A DNA stretch of 33,261 nt from an uncultured Flavobacteriales bacterium (GTDB taxonomy: Bacteria > Bacteroidota > Bacteroidia > Flavobacteriales_D > Sanyastnellaceae): contig CALKFF010000015.1 in NCBI GenBank assembly GCA_938084585.1, positions 1 to 33,261 on the forward strand, in the 5' to 3' direction. The position numbers were made by a program, and so were the translations under genes. Shown here piece by piece: positions 16,416-24,682 of this stretch (positions within the stretch are counted from its first letter, which is position 1; every line of letters starts with the position of its first letter). The notes beneath the pieces were generated by a model. It saw nothing but the letters and a program-made list of their open reading frames with translations. It did not search any database and was not told the DNA's origin.

Positions 16416-16988
16416 ATGCAGCAACCATTCTTTTCCCTCGCGCGCCTCGGAGGCGCGATCCCCGCAGTTCTCTTGGGCATCGTCGTTTTGCTCACCTCGT
16501 GCTCGAACAGCGCAGGCACCCAAGTGAAAACACCCTTCTCTGGAAAGAAGTACATGTCAGACACACGGTACTTCCGTGGTGTGGGCATGGGGCAGAGCGC
16601 CAACCTCAACATCGCCAAGAGCAAGGCAGAGCTGGAATCTCGGAAAGCCATCGCCCAACAAGTGCGCACCAACTTGAAAGTCGTGTCAGACGCCTACGCC
16701 AGCGAACTGGTCGGGGCCCAGGCTTCTGAAACCGTCGAGAGGTTTGAGTCCCTCGCACGCGAGGTCACAAACAACACCATTGGCGACATCCGCCAATTGG
16801 GCCAGGACATCCGTCAACTTGAGGACCAAACGTATCGCGTGCATGTCGCCGTCGAAATCAAGAAGAAGGCGATGTTCCGGTTCCTCAAAGACAAAGCCCG
16901 CAACGACGCCAAGATTTCGGAGCTCACACGTGCACAGATGATCACCATGCTCGACAAAGAAATCGAGCGCCTCGAGTCCGAAGAGTGA
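16416..16988 (+). CDS. LPP20-like lipoprotein
   Basis: 190 residues from ATG 16416. The N-terminus (RLGGAIPAVLLGIVVLLTSCSNS) is a lipoprotein signal with lipobox LTSC, so the protein is anchored by a lipidated Cys. The mature part has FRGVGMGQSANLNIAKSKAELESRKAIAQQV, here noted in two parts as the GVGMGQS and NIAKSKAE motifs, then a mixed helix-strand region and a basic/acidic helical tail (ITMLDKEIERLESEE). The pattern fits the LPP20 family of envelope lipoproteins, whose role is mostly unknown. The upstream frame lacks any signal and overlaps the opposite gene, so it is excluded. It converges on msrA with 8 nt between stops. Confidence 0.78.
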   Translation: MQQPFFSLARLGGAIPAVLLGIVVLLTSCSNSAGTQVKTPFSGKKYMSDTRYFRGVGMGQSANLNIAKSKAELESRKAIAQQVRTNLKVVSDAYASELVGAQASETVERFESLAREVTNNTIGDIRQLGQDIRQLEDQTYRVHVAVEIKKKAMFRFLKDKARNDAKISELTRAQMITMLDKEIERLESEE

Positions 16989-16996
16989 CGGCGCGC

Positions 16997-17599
16997 TCAG
17001 CGCAGGTCGTACTTGTCTGAGAATTTGGACTTGAACTTCTTGAGTTTGGGGGCGATCACCGCCTCACAGTAAGGGGCTTCTTTGTGAAGCTCGAAATAGG
17101 CTTGGTGGTAATCCTCAGCCTCGTAGAACGTCTCGAAGGCAGTGATTTCTGTCACAATGGGGTCGTCCCAATCTTCTTGTGCTTTCAGTTTGGCAGCTTC
17201 CGCAATCTCCCGCTGGGCGTCGTTGCGAACGTAAATCGCGCTGCGGTATTGCGTGCCCACGTCGGCGCCTTGCCGGTTCAATGTTGTGGGGTCGTGGGTT
17301 GCGAAGAAGACCTCAAGCAATTCAGCCAAGCTCAGCTTGGTGATGTCGAAGGTCACTTGGACGACCTCAGCATGGCCCGTCCTTCCCGTGCAGACCTCGC
17401 GGTAGCCTGGATTCTTGATTTGGCCTCCGCTGTACCCAGAGACCCCGGATTTCACCCCAGGAATGGACTCATACACCGCTTCCACACACCAAAAGCACCC
17501 TGCTCCGAGGGTGATCGTTTCCAAATGTTCTTGTCCCATGGATGTTGCTTGCAGGCCCAGGGAGCACAACGCTGCCCAAAACCACTTTATTTGAGTCAT
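16997..17599 (-). CDS. msrA: Exported peptide-methionine (S)-S-oxide reductase
   Basis: 200 residues from ATG 17599 (a TTG at 17605 is weaker). MsrA reduces the S form of methionine sulfoxide in proteins. The active site is GCFWCVE at 34-40 with nucleophilic Cys35; the adjacent Cys38 and Cys near EAPYCEAV are candidates for the resolving role. The fold markers YSGGQ, CTGRTGHAEVVQV and DPTTLNRQGADVGTQYRS (split here as DPTTLNRQG and GTQYRS) are intact. The first 23 residues (IKWFWAALCSLGLQATSMGQ) form a signal peptide, so the enzyme should act in the periplasm and will need an outside electron source. It lies 39 nt after the beta-barrel gene. Confidence 0.95.
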   Translation of the reverse strand: MTQIKWFWAALCSLGLQATSMGQEHLETITLGAGCFWCVEAVYESIPGVKSGVSGYSGGQIKNPGYREVCTGRTGHAEVVQVTFDITKLSLAELLEVFFATHDPTTLNRQGADVGTQYRSAIYVRNDAQREIAEAAKLKAQEDWDDPIVTEITAFETFYEAEDYHQAYFELHKEAPYCEAVIAPKLKKFKSKFSDKYDLR

Positions 17600-17638
17600 G
17601 AACAAATGTCACCTCTTGCGAGAAGAACTCCAACCCAA

Positions 17639-19138
17639 TCAGTCCCCTGATTGTGCCATCCGGTAGCGCAAAAAGCACCCTTGAAAACCCAGCTCGGGCT
17701 GTGCCCCTTCCCAGAGCACGGACACGTCAGACGTTCTCAATCCAAACTCCAGCCCTCGGCGCATGCTGAAACGGAAGGACACCGGGTACCGGACGACATC
17801 CTGGCGGCCTCGATGGACGCCCGCTTCCAACACCAACACCGAGGTGAGCCTCACACCCGCGGTCGCACCCCCTGTCCAACCGCCACGTGCGATGGCGTCT
17901 CGGTTGCGCACACTCATGTTCGCCGCAAGCACAACAGGCTGAATGGGGCGAAAGCCGGCAGAAAGGGCAAGCATGGGCTTGGCACGCACCACGCGCTCCT
18001 CATCTTGTCCAGATTCAAACCACGACTCCGGATTCAACAAATCGGACGCGCTCGACAGCCAACTTCCTGGATCGATCGAGAATTGTGACGGATCGAACGC
18101 TTCCGGGTCGGTGGCGTTGGGTGCTAGACCCAGGCTGAGGTTTTGAATGCCGTATTGCTTGCCTTTCCAGGTCATTTGGCCCACGTCCACAAGGGAAGCC
18201 CCGATCCAAATGTTGTCGCGGGCAAGAACCCCACCCACGTCGACACTCCATCCTCGACCCGCTGGACTGAGGATGTCCAACCAGCCCAAGGACAGTCCCG
18301 TGCCTCGCAGGGAATCGAAGGCTTGGATGCTGCTCCAAGACAACCCTTCAGAGCGGGCCCCAAAGGCCTGCAACTCGTTGCCCTCCGCCTGAAGGTCGAA
18401 GTAAGCCGACCCGAGGATGAGCCGCGCGCCCACCCCCGTATGCAACTCCCAGCCGCCTTCCTGTTGGGCACCCCAAGACTTGGAGAGCCCCACTTCATGC
18501 GACCTCACCGATTGAAAAGACAACGTGGAACCTTGGAGCAGGTTGGCCAAGGTGGCCTCGGTGTTGAGCTCAACCCCCTCCCACACTTGACCCAACGTGA
18601 AATCAAAATCGTCAACCGGCACGATTTCACCTGAGTCCACCAACCGAATCGAGGAGAACAAGTCGAGCCCCCCATCCGAAAACAACTTGGCAGCCGTCGA
18701 CGACAAATTGACAGAAGCCAGAACCGACCGTCTGTTGGCGTAGGCAAAAGCCCATGACCCCATTCGTTTGGCATAAGCTGCCGACAAGAAACTGGCACCC
18801 ATGTGGAGGTCCTCATCCGTCAAGGCGTCCACCCAGTCGTCCACGGTCCATGGGGTGGATTCGGATTCAGTGTCGCCCCTCAACTGGGACCAAAGGTCAG
18901 CGCGTTCCAGAAATGTGGAGCGGATGGACAGGCCACCTTCAAACCCACCTGTGGTGCGCGTGTACCCGCCTTCCCATCCGTCGAAAGTCATCAGGGCTGG
19001 GTTGAAACCCAGTGCACGGTAATCAGAACTCAGGGCAAAGGGCGTGGCCGCACCTTGGATGTGCGTTCGCTCCATTTGGGCCTTGGCGACATGCGAACCG
19101 CACCACGCCAGCAACATCAGAAAGAGGGACCGAGCCAT
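17639..19138 (-). CDS. Outer-membrane beta-barrel protein (DUF5723-like)
   Basis: 499 residues. A signal peptide (LFLMLLAWCGSHVAKAQ) is followed by the motif YRALGFNPALM and then alternating short strands throughout (GGYTRTTGGFEGGLSIR, FLSAAYAKRMGSWAFAYANRRS, LGLAPNATD, PMLALSAGFRPIQ), ending in strands with aromatic residues (GLRTSDVSVLWEG, GCFLRYRM). The NPA motif near the N-terminus and the barrel resemble DUF5723 and PorV/PorP-like proteins of Bacteroidota; the family call is from memory and moderate. Transport or T9SS-accessory function is possible but unproved. It lies 17 nt after ilvE; a near-match box (TACATTGG) lies 3 nt before the ATG. Confidence 0.68.
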   Translation of the reverse strand: MARSLFLMLLAWCGSHVAKAQMERTHIQGAATPFALSSDYRALGFNPALMTFDGWEGGYTRTTGGFEGGLSIRSTFLERADLWSQLRGDTESESTPWTVDDWVDALTDEDLHMGASFLSAAYAKRMGSWAFAYANRRSVLASVNLSSTAAKLFSDGGLDLFSSIRLVDSGEIVPVDDFDFTLGQVWEGVELNTEATLANLLQGSTLSFQSVRSHEVGLSKSWGAQQEGGWELHTGVGARLILGSAYFDLQAEGNELQAFGARSEGLSWSSIQAFDSLRGTGLSLGWLDILSPAGRGWSVDVGGVLARDNIWIGASLVDVGQMTWKGKQYGIQNLSLGLAPNATDPEAFDPSQFSIDPGSWLSSASDLLNPESWFESGQDEERVVRAKPMLALSAGFRPIQPVVLAANMSVRNRDAIARGGWTGGATAGVRLTSVLVLEAGVHRGRQDVVRYPVSFRFSMRRGLEFGLRTSDVSVLWEGAQPELGFQGCFLRYRMAQSGD

Positions 19139-19155
19139 GGTCCAATGTACGGGAG

Positions 19156-20232
19156 TCAGACGGGAATGTTCCAGGCGAAGGGATCCTCACCTGCGCCGGT
19201 TCTCACCTCATCGAGACGTTGCTTCAACCTCGGGGCCACGGACCACGTGTCTTGGCTTGGCAAGTCCCAGTCGCCGTCTTCCAGTCCCAACGTGCAAATC
19301 GGGGAGATTGTGGCCGCCGTGCCCAAACCAAAGGCCTCCGTCAACCGTCCAGCCTTGATGGCCTCGTGCAATTCCCGGACTTCCACCACCCGTTCTTCCA
19401 CCTCCATGCCTTCGTGGCGCATCAGCTCCACGGCGCTGGCCCGGGTCACCCCAGAGAGGACAGTGTCACTTGTGGCGGGAACCACCAACTTGCCGTCCAT
19501 CACAAACCCCACGTTCATCGTGCCGCACTCTTCCACTTTCGTGTGGGTGGCGCCGTCTGTCCAAAGGATTTGGTCGTAGCCCTCCGCCTTGGCAAGTTCC
19601 GTGGGATGCAGCGATCCGGCGTAGTTGCCAGCCGCTTTGGCCGCGCCTGTGCCGCCTGAAGCTGCGCGGGTGAATTTGGTCTCCACCTTCACACGAACAG
19701 GCTTCGTGTAGTACGCGCCCACGGGGCATGTGAAAATGCAGAGACGGTAGTTCAAACTTGGACGCACCCCAACGTGGCTTTCCGTGGCGAACATGAATGG
19801 ACGGATGTACAACGCGCTGTCCGGTGCGCTTGGCACCCACTTCGAGTCAAGCTTGACCAACTCAACGATGGCCTGAAAGACGATGTCTTCGGGGACTTCG
19901 GGCATGCTCATCCGGTGCGCGGAGAAATTCAACCGCTGGATGTTGCGTCCTGGACGGAACAACGACACGGATCCGTCTTGTTGACGGAACGCCTTCATGC
20001 CTTCAAAGATGGCCTGGCCGTAGTGCAAGGACATCATGGCAGGAGAGAACGTCATCGGTCCAAATGCAGAAATTTCTCCCCGTTGCCACGCCCCGTCGGC
20101 GTAGTCCATGACGAACATGTGGTCGGAAAACACCTTGCCAAACGCAAGGTTGTCGAAGTCCACCTCACCCAGTCTGCTCGTTCCCACAGGGGAAATGTCA
20201 AAGTCCAACATCACGTGATTCTCCAATTGCAT
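19156..20232 (-). CDS. ilvE: Branched-chain amino acid aminotransferase (fold type IV)
   Basis: 358 residues, matching the longer type II BCAT length. It transfers the amino group between glutamate and the keto acids of leucine, isoleucine and valine. Seen: LHYGQAIFEGMKAFR (69-83), the GGTGAAKAAGNYAGS block with PLP-binding Lys199, ECGTMNVGFVMDG, SGVTRAS for phosphate binding, and EAFGLGTAATISP. Start 20232 is used; ATG 20211 (MLDFDIS) is possible. It lies 87 nt after the response regulator and 17 nt before the beta-barrel gene. I see no leader peptide or T-box upstream, so attenuation control is unlikely. Confidence 0.95.
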   Translation of the reverse strand: MQLENHVMLDFDISPVGTSRLGEVDFDNLAFGKVFSDHMFVMDYADGAWQRGEISAFGPMTFSPAMMSLHYGQAIFEGMKAFRQQDGSVSLFRPGRNIQRLNFSAHRMSMPEVPEDIVFQAIVELVKLDSKWVPSAPDSALYIRPFMFATESHVGVRPSLNYRLCIFTCPVGAYYTKPVRVKVETKFTRAASGGTGAAKAAGNYAGSLHPTELAKAEGYDQILWTDGATHTKVEECGTMNVGFVMDGKLVVPATSDTVLSGVTRASAVELMRHEGMEVEERVVEVRELHEAIKAGRLTEAFGLGTAATISPICTLGLEDGDWDLPSQDTWSVAPRLKQRLDEVRTGAGEDPFAWNIPV

Positions 20233-20319
20233 GACCTGTCATTTAGGTGGTGCAAAAGTCGCAAATCTGAGGCCTCGACGCAAGTCAAGGCTTCCCAACA
20301 AGTGTTCAATGGACACGAC

Positions 20320-21012
20320 TCACTGAGCCTCACCTTGAAACAGGAATTTGTTGGGGCTGACCAACCCTGTTTTGACGGCGTACATCACCATGGCCGCGGT
20401 GTTGTTCACACCCAACTTCGCCATGATGTTCTTGCGGTGGGTGGTCACCGTGTGGGCACTCAAAAACAATTTGCTCGCCACCACCCCATTGGTGTGCCCC
20501 TCCGCAATCAAGGAAAGCACCTCGGTTTCCCTGGCGCTCAAGTGAATGGGATCGCATGTCAGCGGAAGGTTGTCAAGGTCGCTCACGTCGATGGACTCCT
20601 TCCGAATCCGATCCAGAATCTGACCACAGAAGAAGGCCCCACCTTGGGACGTTTCACGGATGGCGTCCTCCACCTCCCCGAGGTCGCAATCCTTCTTGAT
20701 GTAACTGTCGACCCCGGCCTTGAGCGCGTTGACAATGGTGTGTCCACTTTGCTCCGACGTGATGGCGAGCACGCGGCATCGGGGCTTCATGACCTTCACT
20801 TTGCGGACCACGTCGATGTCGAATCCCTCCGCAAGAAAGTCCACGATGACCACCTTCGGATCGAAACTCTGCACGAGGCCCACAAGGTCTTCAGATGTGC
20901 TGGCTTCCCCCACAATTTGAATCCCCTTCACATGACCCGCCATGTTGCGCACACCAAGTCGGAACAGGGCGCTGCTGTCGGCAATGGCAACGGTGGTGGA
21001 CAACGAACTCAT
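20320..21012 (-). CDS. NarL/FixJ-type response regulator transcription factor
   Basis: 230 residues. The receiver domain (about 6-125) has the phospho-acceptor Asp58 (VVIVDF), Thr85 and the conserved Lys in SYIKKD near 106. The acidic pocket is thin: IADSS has only one acidic residue (Asp12) where most have two, and the segment after Asp58 lacks the usual xMP. The C-terminal LuxR helix-turn-helix (about 158-215) is typical: LSARETEVLSLIAEGHTN, ASKLFLSAHTVTTHRKNIM. No histidine kinase is adjacent, so it is an orphan here, flanked by rnz and ilvE. A TATATTTG box lies 20 nt before the start. Confidence 0.93.
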   Translation of the reverse strand: MSSLSTTVAIADSSALFRLGVRNMAGHVKGIQIVGEASTSEDLVGLVQSFDPKVVIVDFLAEGFDIDVVRKVKVMKPRCRVLAITSEQSGHTIVNALKAGVDSYIKKDCDLGEVEDAIRETSQGGAFFCGQILDRIRKESIDVSDLDNLPLTCDPIHLSARETEVLSLIAEGHTNGVVASKLFLSAHTVTTHRKNIMAKLGVNNTAAMVMYAVKTGLVSPNKFLFQGEAQ

Positions 21013-21032
21013 GTCTTTGGAATGATTCTAAA

Positions 21033-21040
21033 CAAATATA
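21033..21040 (-). promoter_or_regulatory. -7 box (TATATTTG) for the response regulator
   Basis: Exact TAnnTTTG match on the minus strand, 20 nt before the ATG at 21012 and inside the 49-nt gap after rnz. No -33 TTTG is seen. It suggests the regulator can be transcribed separately from the upstream genes. Confidence 0.6.
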
Positions 21041-21061
21041 GAACACCCCTTTGGGACAGGG

Positions 21062-21976
21062 TCATCCTGCGCCCACCTTCTTCACCATTCCGTCCGTGGC
21101 CACCTCCACGGAACCGTGAACCGCCTTGGCTTCTTCAAGTAGCTCTCCGACGTCGCGGTACCTGGTGCTGATGTGCCCCAAAACAAGGTGTTTCACATTC
21201 GCCTGGCTGGCGAGTCGCGCCGCTTCTTTCGCCGTGCTGTGGTGGGTGTCTTTGGCCCTTGCTGCGTCCCGTTCCGCAAAGGTGCAATCGTGGTACAGCA
21301 GATCTGCCCCCTCGGCCAACTGCTTGACGGACTCGCAAGGCCTGGTGTCTGAAGAGTACACGTACGCCCTGGCTTGAACGGGTGGCTTGCACCACGCTGA
21401 AGCCTCTTGAAGTTTTTCGTTCCAAAGCACAGACTCGCCCCGCTTCAACGCTTGACGAACGTGGAAAGGCATGCCGGCTGATTTGGCCTTGGCGCCGTCC
21501 AATTTCCAAGGAAGGTTGTGCTCTTCGATGCGCAATGCTCTGGTGGGGATTCTGTGCTTGGCAGGGGCACTTACAAGCCTGTGGCGTTCTCCTTCCTCAA
21601 TGACCTCCACACCGTCTCCCCATGGCTTGAACTCCACCTCAAACGACATGTGCGCCTGGATGGCATGCCACGTCGCATCCAGCCAAGGTCCGAGGGAGTC
21701 AGGCCCCCACACGGGCAACGGTTCTCGGCGCCCCAACAACGACATGGTGCTCAACAAGCCGGGCAGTCCCAAGACGTGGTCTCCATGCATGTGGCTGATG
21801 AAGACACCTTTCAGCTTTTGAAACTTGCGCTTGTTCTTCCGCAATGCCAACTGAACCCCTTCTCCGGCATCCACCAAATACGTGTGCCCGTGGATGTCCA
21901 CAAACTGCGAAGTGGTGCGCCTCGAGGGCACTGGAACCGCAGCTCCTGTCCCGAGAAACACCACTTCGAAATTCAT
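21062..21976 (-). CDS. rnz: Ribonuclease Z
   Basis: 304 residues, the usual length of the short form. RNase Z cuts the 3' trailer from tRNA precursors lacking CCA. Metallo-beta-lactamase motifs: FLGTGAAVPVPSRRTTS at the N-terminus, SHMHGDHVLGLPG with zinc ligands His62, His64, Asp66 and His67, PAKHRIPTRALRIEE (a PxKHxxP-type segment), YSSDTRPC, LYHDCTFA and LVLGHISTRY. All catalytic motifs are intact. The only tRNA in this window encodes CCA, so RNase Z would serve other tRNAs. It lies 19 nt after the T9SS cargo gene; STAS-rnz adjacency is familiar in Flavobacteriia. Confidence 0.96.
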   Translation of the reverse strand: MNFEVVFLGTGAAVPVPSRRTTSQFVDIHGHTYLVDAGEGVQLALRKNKRKFQKLKGVFISHMHGDHVLGLPGLLSTMSLLGRREPLPVWGPDSLGPWLDATWHAIQAHMSFEVEFKPWGDGVEVIEEGERHRLVSAPAKHRIPTRALRIEEHNLPWKLDGAKAKSAGMPFHVRQALKRGESVLWNEKLQEASAWCKPPVQARAYVYSSDTRPCESVKQLAEGADLLYHDCTFAERDAARAKDTHHSTAKEAARLASQANVKHLVLGHISTRYRDVGELLEEAKAVHGSVEVATDGMVKKVGAG

Positions 21977-21995
21977 GGCGTGAAAACCTAACGGC

Positions 21996-23294
21996 TCAGT
22001 GCTGGATCTGCACCTGAAGCACTTTCCGCACGCCTTGCCGAGTCACCACCATGATGTACATGCCCGCGTCGAGCGAAAACACGTCGAGGGTCAACCCATG
22101 GTTGTTCGAGCGGCCCTCACGCACCGTGGCCCCATTCAGGTTCAAGACCGCCCACGAGTCGCCTGGCAAAACGCCGGTGCAGAAGAGCGATGACGAAGCC
22201 GGGTTGGGAAACGCTGCCAGATTCAATTGGGCAACGTCGTCCAAGCCAGTCAACACGTTGATGTCTTCCACTTCCACCGTGCATCCTGAGTCGTCAGAAA
22301 CCACCACGCTGTACGCGCCTTCCCCCAACCCTGACAAGACCTCACCTGAGCCCAACAGGATGCCTGCACCGCTGTACCAATTGGCGGTCCAAGCGCCAAC
22401 AGCACCAGACACCACCACGGTGGCCGACCCGTTGAACATGTCAGGGTCCGTGTTGGACACTTCCACCGTGGCCAACAGCTCACATTCCAACGCGTCGTCC
22501 CCCACAAGCAGTCCACCAAACAAGCTCTGGCAGTCTGCGGTGGTGATTTGCACCGAGAAAGCACCTGGGTTGTCCACACTCACTGACATCCCTGTGCCAA
22601 TTTGGTCGCCAAAGGCATTGAACCAAGCCACTTCAGTGGCCTCCACGCCTTCTGCCAGGGTGGCGGTCAACGTGCCTTGGATTCCCTCGTCGCTGTTCAC
22701 GTTGGTGACGTCCACATCCTCCAAGAGCGGACAATTCACACGCATCGTGAAATTGTCAAAGGTGTAGGGCGCGTTGAATGGCGTGAAAATGGTTGCCCAC
22801 GCTTGGATGTCGATGCTGATGCGGTAGATGCCAGAACGGTTGGGCACGCCCTGGATGGCTGCGCAGTACTGCTCGCCGCCCATGAACGCATTGGGGTTGC
22901 CCGAATCTCCGTTGTTGTTGAAGAGGACCTCCAAGCCAATCTCGTCTGCAAAAAACTGTTCCTGGGTCACCGTATCCGTGAACACAATGCCTTGGTAGGT
23001 GCCCGCCCCGTCCACGGAATTGGCCAAGACAATGACACTGTCCACAGGCAACGTGGGCGGATAGGTGGAGTCGATTCCAGCGGCGTTGGCGGGAATCAAA
23101 ATGTGCAAGACGTCGAAGTACGACTCGTCCAACATCCCGTCGAGGAAGGTTTCGCCCATCGCAGGATCCGGCGACACCCCAAAGGTGGCCTCCCCAAAAT
23201 CAAAGTCGATGTCGCATTGTCCCCACGCAATTGATGAGGCACACAAGACGAAGGTCGCCAACGCGAGCCTTTGCAAATTCAGCATGGCATTCAT
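21996..23294 (-). CDS. Secreted protein with T9SS type A sorting domain
   Basis: 432 residues. The signal peptide (LQRLALATFVLCASSIAWGQ) is followed by CDIDFDFGEATFGVSPDP, a proline- and aspartate-rich beta region, and two Ig-like modules (about 200-270 and 275-345; the second ends GLGEGAYSVVVSDDSGCT). The last 75 residues are a classic T9SS C-terminal domain: LAAFPNPASSSL, GVLPGDSWAVLNLNG, LDVFSLDAGMYIMVV. It should cross the outer membrane through the Por secretin and be released or surface-attached. No enzyme motif is visible. It sits in the middle of an operon, 12 nt after a STAS gene and 19 nt before rnz, which is an unusual place for a cargo protein. Confidence 0.88.
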   Translation of the reverse strand: MNAMLNLQRLALATFVLCASSIAWGQCDIDFDFGEATFGVSPDPAMGETFLDGMLDESYFDVLHILIPANAAGIDSTYPPTLPVDSVIVLANSVDGAGTYQGIVFTDTVTQEQFFADEIGLEVLFNNNGDSGNPNAFMGGEQYCAAIQGVPNRSGIYRISIDIQAWATIFTPFNAPYTFDNFTMRVNCPLLEDVDVTNVNSDEGIQGTLTATLAEGVEATEVAWFNAFGDQIGTGMSVSVDNPGAFSVQITTADCQSLFGGLLVGDDALECELLATVEVSNTDPDMFNGSATVVVSGAVGAWTANWYSGAGILLGSGEVLSGLGEGAYSVVVSDDSGCTVEVEDINVLTGLDDVAQLNLAAFPNPASSSLFCTGVLPGDSWAVLNLNGATVREGRSNNHGLTLDVFSLDAGMYIMVVTRQGVRKVLQVQIQH

Positions 23295-23306
23295 GACGTT
23301 GGTGGA

Positions 23307-23687
23307 TTACGACTCCGAAGAGCTGCCCAACTCTTTTTCTGTCGCCTCCATGTACACGAAGTCCACAGCCTCGTTGACGGTGGGCGTGATGTTCAGGACG
23401 CGGTCGAGCTGGGAAATTTGGACCAACTTCTCCACAGTGGGTTGCAAACCACAAAGCACGAAGGTGCCATTTTCATCCCGGCACAGGCGGTTGCCCACAA
23501 GCACGGCGCTGAGTCCGCTTGAATCGCAGTAGCGCGACTCGGTGAGGTCAAGGACAATGTTCAAGTGGCCGGACTTGCCCAACTGGACCAATTCAGCTTT
23601 CAAATCGGGCGCGTGGAGGGCGTCAAGCTTTTCGACGGTGCTCGTCACGATGACGACGCGGTCGCGGTGTTCTGTGGTAAACTTCAT
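23307..23687 (-). CDS. STAS-domain anti-sigma factor antagonist
   Basis: 126 residues covering a single STAS domain plus a short Ser/Glu tail. Seen: VVIVTSTVEKLDALHAPDLK, a strand LNIVLDLTE, then CDSSGLSAVLVGNRL, where the DSSG motif at 55-58 carries the serine phosphorylated in SpoIIAA/RsbV proteins. Such proteins bind an anti-sigma kinase and switch partner release by phosphorylation. No RsbW-like kinase or PP2C phosphatase is seen in this window, so its partner must be elsewhere. It has its own TATATTTG box and lies 44 nt after pyrB. Confidence 0.92.
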   Translation of the reverse strand: MKFTTEHRDRVVIVTSTVEKLDALHAPDLKAELVQLGKSGHLNIVLDLTESRYCDSSGLSAVLVGNRLCRDENGTFVLCGLQPTVEKLVQISQLDRVLNITPTVNEAVDFVYMEATEKELGSSSES

Positions 23688-23703
23688 GTTGAATCGTTCA
23701 GGC

Positions 23704-23711
23704 CAAATATA
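23704..23711 (-). promoter_or_regulatory. -7 box (TATATTTG) for the STAS gene
   Basis: Exact TAnnTTTG match on the minus strand, 16 nt before the STAS start and 21 nt after the pyrB stop, which suggests independent initiation after pyrB. No -33 TTTG is seen. Confidence 0.6.
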
Positions 23712-23731
23712 GCACGGCCAACGACGCCGGC

Positions 23732-24682
23732 TCAGCCCTTTCTTTGGGCGAGAAGATACAGCACCGCCATCCGAACTGCGACGCCATTCTCGACCTGATC
23801 AAGGATGATGGCATGCTCGCTGTCGGCCACCTCGCTTGAAATCTCCACCCCACGGTTGATGGGGCCCGGATGCATGATGACCACCGGCGTATCGGATTGC
23901 GCAAGTCGCTCCAACGTCAACCCGAAGCGCATCGTGTACTCTCTCAACGTTGGAAAGAACCTGACTGCGTCAGAAGGCCCTTGGCGCTCAAGCTGGATGC
24001 GGAGCATGTTCAAGGCATCTGCCCACCGAATGGTGTCGTCCAAATCGTGGCTGACCTCCACGCCCATGCTGTGAAGGTGCTTGGGAATCAAGGTCTCTGG
24101 TCCACAGACGCGCACGTTGACTCCGAGCAGTTTCAGCGCTTCGATGTTGGACAGCGCCACACGTGAATGCTGAATGTCCCCGACAATGGCGATGTTCTTT
24201 CCTGTCAAGTCATCTCCCAACGCTTCCCGCAGGCTAAAGGTGTCCAGAAGGGCCTGAGTCGGGTGCTCGTGGGTGCCATCGCCGGCATTGACAATGGGCA
24301 CATCCACCTTCGATGCCAAAAATTGATGGGCGCCTGGGTGCGGATGGCGCATCACCACCATGTCCACTTTCATGGCCAAGATGTTGTTCACGGTGTCCAC
24401 CAAGGTTTCCCCCTTTTTCACACTCGAGCCTGCCGCTGAAAAGTTGACGACGTCGGCCGAGAGGCGCTTCTCCGCCAATTCGAAGGACAAGCGGGTGCGG
24501 GTGGAGTTCTCAAAAAAGAGGTTGGCCACGGTGAAGTCGCGCAGCGAAGGCACCTTCTTGATGGGGCGGTTCAACACGTCCTTGAACTCCTTGGCCGTCG
24601 CGTGGATCAAATCCACGTCTGACTTGGTCAGCCCTTTGATCCCCAAAAGGTTTGGGGTCGACAATCCTTGCGTTTCGCTCAT
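23732..24682 (-). CDS. pyrB: Aspartate carbamoyltransferase catalytic subunit
   Basis: 316 residues from ATG 24682, which overlaps the pyrR stop as ATGA; the upstream in-frame extension is the pyrR shadow. PyrB joins carbamoyl phosphate and aspartate in pyrimidine synthesis. Seen: carbamoyl phosphate loop FENSTRTR (57-64), the SSVKKGETLVDT lid, MRHPHPGAH, AGDGTHEHPTQALLD, VGDIQHSRV, and HPGPINRGVEI near the C-terminus for aspartate binding. No pyrI is adjacent, so the enzyme is likely the pyrI-independent class. It forms one unit with pyrR. Confidence 0.96.
   Translation of the reverse strand: MSETQGLSTPNLLGIKGLTKSDVDLIHATAKEFKDVLNRPIKKVPSLRDFTVANLFFENSTRTRLSFELAEKRLSADVVNFSAAGSSVKKGETLVDTVNNILAMKVDMVVMRHPHPGAHQFLASKVDVPIVNAGDGTHEHPTQALLDTFSLREALGDDLTGKNIAIVGDIQHSRVALSNIEALKLLGVNVRVCGPETLIPKHLHSMGVEVSHDLDDTIRWADALNMLRIQLERQGPSDAVRFFPTLREYTMRFGLTLERLAQSDTPVVIMHPGPINRGVEISSEVADSEHAIILDQVENGVAVRMAVLYLLAQRKG

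Noticed and set aside
20233..20319. T-box or leader-peptide attenuator before ilvE
   Set aside because: The 87-nt gap has no terminator stem, no run of Leu/Ile/Val codons and no T-box sequence.
19774..21171. A 465-codon plus-strand frame over ilvE and the response regulator
   Set aside because: Spans two well-supported minus-strand genes and their promoter; shadow only.
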